A DNA stretch of 64,000 nucleotides from Euryhalocaulis sp050486445 (GTDB lineage: Bacteria > Pseudomonadota > Alphaproteobacteria > Caulobacterales > Maricaulaceae): NCBI GenBank assembly GCA_050486445.1, contig JBJHDH010000010.1, positions 1 to 64,000 on the forward strand, written 5' to 3'. The translations under genes were made by a program, and so were the position numbers. Below the pieces are notes generated by a model. That model was not told where the DNA came from and did not search any database. It saw only the letters and a program-made list of their open reading frames with translations. Of this stretch, positions 57,176 through 64,000 are shown one piece after another; positions within the stretch are counted from its first letter, which is position 1, and the number at the start of each line of letters is the position of its first letter.

Positions 57176-58168
57176 ATGGCTCAGAAACGCAAACTCGGTC
57201 CCTTCTCCGTCGAGGCGATAGGCCTCGGCTGTATGAATGTCAGCCACGCCTATGGCGCGCCGCCGCCGCGCGAGGACGCCATCGGTCTGCTGAACCGCGC
57301 GCTGGATTCCGGCTATGATTTCATGGACACCGCCGCGCTCTATGGGCTCGGCAAGAATGAGGAGCTGCTGGCCGACGCCATCGGCCACCGCCGCGGCGAA
57401 TATGTGCTGGCCAGCAAATGCGGCCTTGTGATCCGCGACGGGACACGCCGCATCGATTCCAGCCCCGAAGCCAGCCGCGAAGTGTGCGAGCAGAGCCTGC
57501 GCCGCCTGAAGACCGATGTGATCGATCTGTATTATCTGCATCGCTGGGACAAAAAGACGCCCATCGAGGAGGCTGTGGGCGGACTTGGCCGGCTGGTCGA
57601 GGAAGGCAAGATCCGCAGCATCGGCCTCAGCGAGGCCAGCGCCGATACGCTGCGCAAAGCGCACCGGGAATTTCCCGTAACCGCGATGCAAAGCGAATAT
57701 TCACTATGGACGCGCAATCCGGAGATCGCGGTGCTGGATTCCTGCCGCGAGCTGGGCGTGGCGTTTGTCGCTTTCAGCCCGGTCGGACGCGGCTTTCTCA
57801 GCGATGCCCCGCCCGACCCGGCGGCGTTTGACGAAAAAGACATCCGCCGGCCGATGCCGCGCTTCCATGCGGAGAACTGGGCGGCGAATCTGGCGCTGCT
57901 GGACGGCGTGCGCGACGAGGCGCGCACCGCCGGATGCAGCGTGGCCCAGCTCGCGCTGGCCTGGCTGCTGGCCAAGAGCGAGGACATTATTCCGATCCCC
58001 GGCACCACGAGCATCGCGCATCTGGAAGAGAATTTCGCGGCGCGGAACGTGACGCTATCCGCTGATGCGATTGCACGGCTGGATGCGCTGGTTAATCAGG
58101 AGACGGTGTCCGGCCCGCGCTATCCCGCGCATGTCCAGCCGGAGATTGATACGGAAGAGTTCGCCTGA
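57176..58168 (+). CDS. Aldo/keto reductase
   Basis: A 330-residue NADPH-dependent aldo/keto reductase. The catalytic tetrad is Asp51, Tyr56, Lys81 and His122 (FMDTAALYG, LASKCG, YYLHRWD). The TIM-barrel pattern continues with IGLSEASADTLRKA, QSEYSLWTRNPE, FSPVGRGFLS and the cofactor-binding IIPIPGTTSIAHLEEN. It resembles the AKR13 (YakC-type) group. The substrate is unknown. It starts 59 nt after the metallo-beta-lactamase-fold gene and converges on an alpha/beta hydrolase gene with 7 nt between stops. Confidence 0.9.
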   Translation: MAQKRKLGPFSVEAIGLGCMNVSHAYGAPPPREDAIGLLNRALDSGYDFMDTAALYGLGKNEELLADAIGHRRGEYVLASKCGLVIRDGTRRIDSSPEASREVCEQSLRRLKTDVIDLYYLHRWDKKTPIEEAVGGLGRLVEEGKIRSIGLSEASADTLRKAHREFPVTAMQSEYSLWTRNPEIAVLDSCRELGVAFVAFSPVGRGFLSDAPPDPAAFDEKDIRRPMPRFHAENWAANLALLDGVRDEARTAGCSVAQLALAWLLAKSEDIIPIPGTTSIAHLEENFAARNVTLSADAIARLDALVNQETVSGPRYPAHVQPEIDTEEFA

Positions 58169-58175
58169 GGCGGTT

Positions 58176-58880
58176 CTACCAGGAGAGCCATTCCCGCATT
58201 TCGCGGGCGACGGCCTCTGGCTGTTCGGTCATGGTGAAATGGCCGGAATCGTCGATGGCGGTGAAGCGCGCGCCGGGGATCAGAGCCGCCATCGCCTGAT
58301 TTTGCGTGACCGGACTCCAGCTATCCTGCCGCCCCGTCAGCACCAGAGTGGGGACGGCGATGGTCCCCAGAACCGGCGTGGCGTCCGGCCGGTGCAGCAG
58401 GGCCAGCTCCTGCCGCTCAAAGCCGTCAATGTCGCGCGTCACCACCATGTCCATCAAATCGTCGCCCATCGGCCCGTTCTGATGATCGGGCTTCAGCATT
58501 GGCGGCAGCCAGAGATCGGCCATCGCCCGCATGCCACGCTGGCGCGCCAGCCGCACCAGGCCCAGCCGGTCTTCCGCCTCGTGCGGCTTGGCCGGGCCAT
58601 AGCCGGAGCCGAGCAGGGCCAGGCGCGCGATACGCTCTGGCGCCTGCCGCACCATCTCCAGTGCGATGCGCCCACCCAGCGAGAAGCCGGCGACGGCCAG
58701 CACCCCCGGATGCGCATCCAGCGCCGCGCGGGCCATGCCGGGGATTGTATCGTAGGCGTCCAGCCCCTCGATCACGCGCGGTTCGGCGAGATCGGCGAGC
58801 AGCGGAATGATGTCGCGCCACACCCGGCCGTCGCACAACAGGCCGGGGATCAGCAGCAGCACGGGTTTTTCGGCGATCAT
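58176..58880 (-). CDS. Alpha/beta hydrolase
   Basis: A 234-residue cytoplasmic alpha/beta hydrolase. The oxyanion segment LLLIPGLLCDGRVW, the nucleophile elbow GFSLGG (Ser67), the acid in TGRQDSWSP and the histidine in DDSGHFTMTEQPE form a catalytic triad. The closest pattern is with 3-oxoadipate-enol-lactonase-like or MhpC-like hydrolases, but I do not assign a substrate. The start at 58880 (MIAEKPVLLLIP) suits the fold; a start 12 codons upstream is less likely. It could belong to aromatic catabolism given its neighbours; inference only. Confidence 0.85.
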   Translation of the reverse strand: MIAEKPVLLLIPGLLCDGRVWRDIIPLLADLAEPRVIEGLDAYDTIPGMARAALDAHPGVLAVAGFSLGGRIALEMVRQAPERIARLALLGSGYGPAKPHEAEDRLGLVRLARQRGMRAMADLWLPPMLKPDHQNGPMGDDLMDMVVTRDIDGFERQELALLHRPDATPVLGTIAVPTLVLTGRQDSWSPVTQNQAMAALIPGARFTAIDDSGHFTMTEQPEAVAREMREWLSW

Positions 58881-58941
58881 GCAGCGGCTTTTGCGGGCAG
58901 GACGCGCACCGCGCAAGCCCCCCCCCCTCGCCGCCCGCGTC

Positions 58942-59685
58942 TCAGTCTGGCTCTGTCTGAGTGCGCTCCGCCAGCAGGTCGATCAGACGCGGCCAGTTCA
59001 ACGTCGATTGGAGCTGAAGATAGACCGGGCCCAGCCAGTTGCGCCGCCGCCAGTCCAGGATCGCGGAATCATCCAGCGCGCGGAACACCGTCTCATCAAT
59101 GATGCGGAAGCCGCGCAGGGTGAAGCGGCCGCCCCGCGACAGCCGCGCATTGGCCTGACGCTCCGCCAGAAGGCCCCGCTCTGCCAGCGCGGCGGAAAAT
59201 AATCGTGTGCGCTCCCATGCCTGATGAAAAGCGCGGCAGGCGTCGCCAGCCTGACGCAGCACCGCGCCCGGCTGGCCATTTTCGAACAAAGGACGGCCGC
59301 CGCCCTGGATCAGCGCGCCGGGCGTATCGTCCACCCACAGCGCCGCGGAGCCGCCGCCCATCCCGGCCGGATCCGGCGCCAGCGCCAGAATGAAAGGATA
59401 GCGCCGCACATAGGCCGGGACATAAAAGCCGGGACGCCAGCGGCCCTGCGCATCCAGCATCAGGTTTTCATCGTCGCGAAGACCGGCGACAATAAAGGGC
59501 GCGGGCTCCGGGTCTCCAATAAAAACAATTGGATAGTGAGATGCGGCCAACGGAAATTCAGCCAGCGTCAGCGGGATTGCGTTGACGCCCCGAGCGAAGC
59601 TGAAATCGTCTTCAGCCGTCAGTCCGGCGCTCCCATGCGCCTCGGGGCTCACCGGCACGGGGTTGCGATAGAGAAAGGGCTTCAC
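58942..59685 (-). CDS. SapC family protein
   Basis: A 247-residue member of the SapC family (named after a Campylobacter surface-layer-linked protein). It has YRNPVPVSPEAHG, ARGVNAIPLTLAEFPLAAS, HYPIVF, and the YVPAYVRRYPFILA block typical of the family, plus LRGFRIIDE near the C-terminus. Alphaproteobacterial members are often near TonB receptors or tryptophan halogenase genes, none of which is present here. Function unknown. Confidence 0.88.
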   Translation of the reverse strand: MKPFLYRNPVPVSPEAHGSAGLTAEDDFSFARGVNAIPLTLAEFPLAASHYPIVFIGDPEPAPFIVAGLRDDENLMLDAQGRWRPGFYVPAYVRRYPFILALAPDPAGMGGGSAALWVDDTPGALIQGGGRPLFENGQPGAVLRQAGDACRAFHQAWERTRLFSAALAERGLLAERQANARLSRGGRFTLRGFRIIDETVFRALDDSAILDWRRRNWLGPVYLQLQSTLNWPRLIDLLAERTQTEPD

Positions 59686-59784
59686 ACGCTGCTCCAGACC
59701 CGGGCCGGACCGTTCCGGCCACCGGATGCAAGCAGAGCGCCAGTTGCGGGGAAAGGGGCGAAAGCCGTCCCTGCCCGCACTTCC

Positions 59785-60480
59785 TCAGGCGTTGGCCGAA
59801 CTTTTGTCCGCTTTCGGCCGATCATCCTCCATGATCTCGCCCGTCAGAATGTAGTGGATGATTTCGGCCATGTTGGTGATGTGGTCGCCAATGCGCTCGA
59901 TATTTTTCGCGCAGAACAGAAGGTGTGCGCAGATTTTGATATTGGTCGCATCTTCCAGCATGTAAGTGAGCAGGTCGCGGAACACCGTGGTGTGCAGCGC
60001 GTCGATGTCCTGATCCTTCAGCCGGATGGCGGCGGCGGCCTCGCCATCGCGGCCCTGATAGGCGACCAGAACGGCTTCGAGCTGTGACAGAACCAGCGAG
60101 GCCAGTTGCCGGATGCCGGTCATCAGCTCGGTCTGCGGCGCCGCGTCCTGGATGGCAATGGTGCGCTTGGCGATGTTCTTGGCCAAGTCGCCGATGCGCT
60201 CCAGATCGTTTGACACCCGGATCGCAGCGACGACCTCTCGAAGGTCGATGGCCATCGGCTGGTTCTTCGCGATGGTCAGCACCGCCTGCTCTTCGATGAC
60301 ATTCTGCTTTTCGTCCACGGCCCGGTCGCCTGCGATGACGGCGTGGGCCCGCTCCGTATCCAGCGTCAGCAGCGCATCGAAGGCATCGGCCGTGATCTGA
60401 TGCGTCATATGCCCCATCTGGCGGATTTCGTCGGCCAGGCGCTGAAGCTGATCGTCGAAGGTGGAAAGCGTGTGGTCCAT
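59785..60480 (-). CDS. phoU: Phosphate transport system regulator PhoU
   Basis: A 231-residue PhoU: two similar three-helix bundles, each with an E/DxxxD metal-binding pattern (RVSNDLERIGDLAKNIAKR as SNDLERIGDLAKNI, and LLFCAKNIERIGDHITNMAE). It links the Pst transporter to the PhoR-PhoB system, restraining the Pho response when phosphate is plentiful. The start at 60480 (MDHTLSTFDDQL) matches the family. It is the last gene of the pst operon, 59 nt after pstB, with a short tandem repeat in the gap. Confidence 0.95.
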   Translation of the reverse strand: MDHTLSTFDDQLQRLADEIRQMGHMTHQITADAFDALLTLDTERAHAVIAGDRAVDEKQNVIEEQAVLTIAKNQPMAIDLREVVAAIRVSNDLERIGDLAKNIAKRTIAIQDAAPQTELMTGIRQLASLVLSQLEAVLVAYQGRDGEAAAAIRLKDQDIDALHTTVFRDLLTYMLEDATNIKICAHLLFCAKNIERIGDHITNMAEIIHYILTGEIMEDDRPKADKSSANA

Positions 60481-60510
60481 GACATGTCCCCGGGTGAAAA
60501 CCGTACGCAA

Positions 60511-60551
60511 CTGACCGAAACGGCCTAACCGAAACGGCCCTAACCGAAACG
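60511..60551. repeat. Tandem triplication at the 3' end of pstB
   Basis: Three consecutive 14-15-nt units CT(A/G)ACCGAAACGGC(C) at 60511-60524, 60525-60539 and 60540-60551. On the minus strand the first unit is the end of pstB (CGTTTCGGTTAG, coding RFG-stop), so the gene's last codons and stop have been repeated twice in the gap before phoU. Confidence 0.85.
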
Positions 60552-61379
60552 TCCTGTGATGTAGTCCATCGTCCGTCCGCGCTTGGGCGTGGTGAAGATG
60601 GTGTTGGTGTCGCCGTATTCGATGAGGCGGCCGAGATACATGAATGCGGTGTTGTCAGAGACGCGCGCGGCCTGCTGCATATTGTGCGTGACGATCACAA
60701 TCGTGTAGTGGCCCTTCAGCTCGCCGATCAGGTCTTCGATCCGGGCCGTGGCGATGGGGTCGAGCGCCGAGCATGGCTCGTCCATCAGCAGCACGTCAGG
60801 ATCGGACGCGATGGCGCGGGCGATGCAGAGGCGCTGCTGCTGACCGCCGGAAAGGCCCAGCGCGGATTCCTTCAGCCGGTCCTTTACCTCGTTCCAAAGC
60901 GCCGCCCCGTTCAGGGCGCGCTCGCATGTTTCATCCAGCACGCGGCGGTTAGTGACGCCATCCACGCGCAGCGGATAGACGACATTGTCGTAGATCGACA
61001 TGGCGAAGGGGTTTGGCTTTTGAAACACCATGCCCATCCGCTTGCGCAGTGCGATGACGTCGGCCCCGGCGCGATAGATATTCTCGTCCCCCGCCTTGAT
61101 CTCTCCGGCGATTTTCAGACCGTCGATCAGATCGTTCATGCGATTGAGGCAGCGCAGCAGCGTGGACTTGCCACAGCCAGAAGGACCGATCAGGGCGGTG
61201 ACCCGCCCTTTCTGGATCGACATATTGATGTCGTAGAGCGCCTGGGCGCGGCCATACCAGAGATTGAAGTCGCTGATTTCCAGCGCCGAGCCTTCGGGCG
61301 ACTTCGTAATATGATAGGCCGTCGGCTCGAAACTGACGGTTTGTTCGGCCCCGGCCGGGGCGGCGGCAACGGTATTCAT
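60540..61379 (-). CDS. pstB: Phosphate ABC transporter ATP-binding protein PstB
   Basis: A 279-residue ATPase of the high-affinity phosphate importer. Walker A GPSGCGKSTLLRCLNRM, the Q-loop in GMVFQKPNPFAMSIYDNV, the signature LSGGQQQRLCIARA, Walker B VLLMDEPCSALDP and the switch histidine in VIVTHNMQQAARV are all present. An N-terminal extension of about 30 residues precedes the ATPase domain. It is 19 nt after pstA. Its 3' end is repeated in the following gap. Confidence 0.96.
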   Translation of the reverse strand: MNTVAAAPAGAEQTVSFEPTAYHITKSPEGSALEISDFNLWYGRAQALYDINMSIQKGRVTALIGPSGCGKSTLLRCLNRMNDLIDGLKIAGEIKAGDENIYRAGADVIALRKRMGMVFQKPNPFAMSIYDNVVYPLRVDGVTNRRVLDETCERALNGAALWNEVKDRLKESALGLSGGQQQRLCIARAIASDPDVLLMDEPCSALDPIATARIEDLIGELKGHYTIVIVTHNMQQAARVSDNTAFMYLGRLIEYGDTNTIFTTPKRGRTMDYITGRFG

Positions 61380-61398
61380 CGCCTGATCCTTTTCCTGC

Positions 61399-63201
61399 TT
61401 AGAAATGCCCGACTGCGTATTTTTTCTTCAGGCGGTTACGCACATAGATCGCAGTCGAATTCATGATGACGATCAGCGCGAGCAGAAGCAGCGTGGTGAC
61501 AAACACCATCGGCTTGCCCGCTTCGGAATTCCGGGACTGGAAGCCCACATCGAAAATGTGGAAACCCAGATGCATGAAGCTGCGCTCCAGATGGACAAAC
61601 GGGAAGAACCCGTCGACCGGCAGCGCGGGCGCAAGCTTCACCACGCCCACCAGCATCAGCGGCGCCACCTCGCCGGCGCCACGCGCCATCGCCAGGATCA
61701 GCCCCGTCATGATGCCCGGAAGCGCTTTGGGCAGCACGACATGCCGGATGGTCTGCCATTTCGAGGCGCCGCAGGCGAGTGAGCCTTCGCGCATCGAGCG
61801 CGGCACGGCTGCGAACGCCTCTTCCGAGGCGACGATGACCACAGGAACCGTCAGCAGCGCCAGCGTCAGCGAAGCCCAGAGAATGCCGCCGGTGCCGAAT
61901 GTCGGGTTAGGCAATCGCTCGGGAAAGAAGAGCTGGTCGATGGTCATCCCCATCGTGTAGGCGAAAAAGCCGAGACCGAACACGCCATAGACAATGGACG
62001 GCACGCCCGCGAGGTTGTTGACCGAAATCCGGACGATTGAGACCAGCCGCCCCTGCTTGGCGTATTCGCGCAGATACAGCGCGGTGATAACGCCGAATGG
62101 GGCGACAACGACGACCATGAGCATGGTCATGGCGACGGTGCCGAAGATGGCCGGCAGCACGCCGCCCTGGGTATTGGCCTCGCGCGGCTCGCTGGTGAGG
62201 AACTCTCCCCAGCGCGAAAAATAGACGCCAACCTGTTCCGGGAATGAAATCGCGTTCGAGCGATAATAGCGGACGATCTGGGAAAGGTTCACTTCGCGGG
62301 TCTGCCCGCCAACCTCTTCCAGAACGATACGATTGCGCCGGTCGACCGTGCGGATTTCGGCGACGCGCGCCTGATGCTCCTGGAACTGGCTCTGATAATC
62401 GGCGATGGCTGCGTTACTGCGCTCGGCGGCGGCCAGCGCCCGTTCCGAAGCCTCGCCGTGACGAAGCGCCGCGCGGCGGATCGCAAGGCGTTCGCGTTCG
62501 ATCTGGTAATTCAGGCGGCCAATGGGCCCCTTCTCGATCTGACGAATCTGGCGGAAGCGTTCCCGCGCCTCGCGCTGGGCGCGGCGCATCGTGGCCGGAT
62601 CGTAGGCTGCCGGCTGATCGTCGATGACCAGACCGGCCGGACGGCCAACGAAGTGTCCCCATTCCTGCCGTTCGAACAGATAGAAATCGTCAGGATAGGC
62701 AATGCTTGCGACCTCGAAATCCGACACCCAGCGGAAATCATCGCCATAGAGATCGTAATTGGCGGTGCGGTAGAGAACCCGGTCGGAAAAGCCGTCATTG
62801 TCCTCGACGAAGGCCTGCTGCTGGGGCGTTAGCCGCTCCAGCACATTGTCGCCGGGACGGTAGCGGCCGCTGCGGAACGGCTCACCGGCAATGACCGTGC
62901 CGTCATGCAGCGTCACCACCGCGATAGGCTTCGGCCAAAAAGTGGTGACGCCATTCCAGAAAATCATGAACAGGAAGCCGGCGATCAGGATGATGCCGAT
63001 GGCCAGCGCGCCGCCAAAACCCCAGAGCGCGGGCTCTCCCACCGCCGAGAGGTCGGCCGTATAGCGCCGCACGGCGCGGCCGCCAGACCTTTGTGGCGCA
63101 CCCTCGACGGACTCCCGAGCCACAATGCCGGCAAGGCCCGCCGCGCCGGAAGCCGGAACTTCGTCTCTGCTGTCAGGTGATGGCTTCGCGATATCGGTCA
63201 T
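61399..63201 (-). CDS. pstA: Phosphate ABC transporter permease PstA, long form
   Basis: A 600-residue PstA, about twice the E. coli length (about 296). Residues about 1-55 are polar and cytoplasmic, then one helix (ALAIGIILIAGFLFMIFW), then about 250 residues of periplasmic region including a long Arg/Glu-rich coiled-coil (about 205-290). The C-terminal 260 residues are the permease proper, with FGTVAMTMLMVVVVAPFGV, NNLAGVPSIVYGVFGLGFF and the coupling EAA-type loop EGSLACGASKWQTIRHVVLP. The same long form occurs in several proteobacteria together with a long PstC. It follows pstC by 13 nt. Confidence 0.93.
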   Translation of the reverse strand: MTDIAKPSPDSRDEVPASGAAGLAGIVARESVEGAPQRSGGRAVRRYTADLSAVGEPALWGFGGALAIGIILIAGFLFMIFWNGVTTFWPKPIAVVTLHDGTVIAGEPFRSGRYRPGDNVLERLTPQQQAFVEDNDGFSDRVLYRTANYDLYGDDFRWVSDFEVASIAYPDDFYLFERQEWGHFVGRPAGLVIDDQPAAYDPATMRRAQREARERFRQIRQIEKGPIGRLNYQIERERLAIRRAALRHGEASERALAAAERSNAAIADYQSQFQEHQARVAEIRTVDRRNRIVLEEVGGQTREVNLSQIVRYYRSNAISFPEQVGVYFSRWGEFLTSEPREANTQGGVLPAIFGTVAMTMLMVVVVAPFGVITALYLREYAKQGRLVSIVRISVNNLAGVPSIVYGVFGLGFFAYTMGMTIDQLFFPERLPNPTFGTGGILWASLTLALLTVPVVIVASEEAFAAVPRSMREGSLACGASKWQTIRHVVLPKALPGIMTGLILAMARGAGEVAPLMLVGVVKLAPALPVDGFFPFVHLERSFMHLGFHIFDVGFQSRNSEAGKPMVFVTTLLLLALIVIMNSTAIYVRNRLKKKYAVGHF

Positions 63202-63214
63202 AGCCCGGCGTCCG

Positions 63215-64000
63215 TCAAAGATTGAAGGCGCGCTTGCGGAAGCGCTGGCGGATCAGCTCCGCGATCGTGTTGATGACGAAGGTCATGATGAACAGCGTCA
63301 GCGCCGCCAGGAACAGCGTGCGGTAATTGGTGCCGTCCTTCACCGCCTCGGGAAGTTCGATGGCGATATTCGCCGACAGTGTGCGCAGGCCCGAAAAGAT
63401 ATTCCATTCCATGATCGGCGTGTTGCCCGCCGCCATGACCACGATCATGGTTTCACCGACGGCGCGGCCCATACCGATCATCACCGCAGAGAAGACGCCG
63501 GAAGCCGCTGTAGGCAGGATCACCCACATCGCGGTCTGCCAGGGCGTGGCACCCGCGGCCAGGCTGCCTGCGCGCAGATGGCCGGGCACCGAGTTCAGCG
63601 CGTCTTCCGCCAGCGTGTAGATGTTCGGAATGACGGCGAACGCCATGACAAAGCCGATAATCAGCGCGTTGCGCTGCGCATAGGTATCGACAACGCCGCC
63701 GCGTGGATCGAAGCCGATCAGCGTCAGGAAGGACGCGAAGCCGTAGCTGAGCGCCAGCGCCGCCACCAGAAGCGCGGCCCAGCGCGCAAAATCCAGCCGG
63801 CCCGCCGCGGGCTTGTCGAGGCCCCGCAGCACATCGCGGTACCGATGGCCGGCGACACGGCGGAACGTCCAGCTCGCCAGGATGAAGGACAGCGGCAGCA
63901 GGATCAGGAACATGAACGGTGTTCCCGTTCCCACGTCGCGATTCGTCCAAGCCTTGAAGTCGCCATAAAAGAGCAGGTCTTCAAAAGCCGGTCCGACCCG
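63215..64000 (-). CDS. pstC: Phosphate ABC transporter permease PstC, 5' end outside the window
   Basis: The C-terminal 261 residues of PstC; the reading frame continues to the window edge (the last in-window residues read FEDLLFYGDFKAWTNRDVG). Permease helices are FMFLILLPLSFILASWTF, ALLVAALALSYGFASFL, ALIIGFVMAFAVIPNIYTL, then the coupling loop SVPGHLRAGSLAAGATPWQT and VMIGMGRAVGETMIVVMAAG. Like PstA, it is probably a long form, since these helices come late in the frame. It is the upstream partner of pstA in pstC-pstA-pstB-phoU; the phosphate-binding protein gene is not in the window. Confidence 0.92.
   Translation of the reverse strand, partial: RVGPAFEDLLFYGDFKAWTNRDVGTGTPFMFLILLPLSFILASWTFRRVAGHRYRDVLRGLDKPAAGRLDFARWAALLVAALALSYGFASFLTLIGFDPRGGVVDTYAQRNALIIGFVMAFAVIPNIYTLAEDALNSVPGHLRAGSLAAGATPWQTAMWVILPTAASGVFSAVMIGMGRAVGETMIVVMAAGNTPIMEWNIFSGLRTLSANIAIELPEAVKDGTNYRTLFLAALTLFIMTFVINTIAELIRQRFRKRAFNL

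Overview
The window looks like a chromosomal segment of a high-GC alphaproteobacterium near Caulobacterales, Hyphomonadales or Maricaulales. The main reasons are a PopZ-type polar organizer next to valS and tolC, the order SPOR protein - nagZ - scpA - scpB - tatABC, a perfect CtrA box, SapC, an unusually long PstA, and dispersed GC-rich palindromic repeats in the gaps between genes. No prophage, insertion sequence or CRISPR array is visible. The assignment is from gene content only.

Layout. 0.35-6 kb: a minus-strand housekeeping block (SPOR protein, nagZ, scpA, scpB, tatA, tatB, tatC). 6-9.5 kb: an ECF42-type sigma factor with its DGPF/YCII partner and a matching promoter, then dgt and an ErpA-like Fe-S carrier. 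9.5-12.4 kb: two toxin-antitoxin loci (PrlF/PemK-like and AbrB/VapC-like) around a GNAT acetyltransferase and xth. 12.4-19.5 kb: DUF3137 protein, valS, popZ, tolC and pcm on the minus strand. 19.6-20.4 kb: tRNA-Cys, a CtrA box followed by a candidate small RNA, and tRNA-Asn. 20.6-27.1 kb: three tandem paralogous secreted proteins of unknown function, a DUF6152-like secreted protein and two DUF6644-like membrane proteins; this is the best candidate for an undescribed system. 27.1-34 kb: TM2 protein, acyl-CoA dehydrogenase, prephenate/arogenate dehydrogenase, Atm1-like ABC exporter, LysM protein and LOG protein. 34-37.2 kb: an unrecognised protein, an AT-rich stretch, an XRE regulator, and an XRE/membrane/hydrolase operon with a clear promoter-operator. 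37.2-44 kb: gltX, a Gfo/Idh/MocA oxidoreductase, HU, cyclopropane fatty acid synthase, an NTF2-like protein and class II DAHP synthase. 44-49.7 kb: a small membrane protein, tRNA-Lys, tgt, ycgN, a class A penicillin-binding protein and a HepT/MntA toxin-antitoxin pair. 49.7-56.1 kb: a protocatechuate 4,5-cleavage cluster (ligI, ligU, ligK divergent from a DUF1932-type dehydrogenase, ligA, ligB; then ligC). 56.2-59.7 kb: B3-like metallo-beta-lactamase-fold protein, aldo/keto reductase, alpha/beta hydrolase and SapC. 59.8-64 kb: phoU, pstB, pstA and the 3' part of pstC, which runs off the right edge.

How the genes work together. The lig genes encode most of the route from protocatechuate through 4-carboxy-2-hydroxymuconate semialdehyde and 2-pyrone-4,6-dicarboxylate to pyruvate and oxaloacetate; the hydratase LigJ and a regulator are not in the window. 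The pst-phoU operon takes up phosphate. The 20.6-27.1 kb module joins paralogous disulfide-containing periplasmic proteins with a small secreted protein that starts His-His after signal cleavage and two small polytopic membrane proteins; its function is unknown. Several gaps carry copies of a modular palindromic repeat family.
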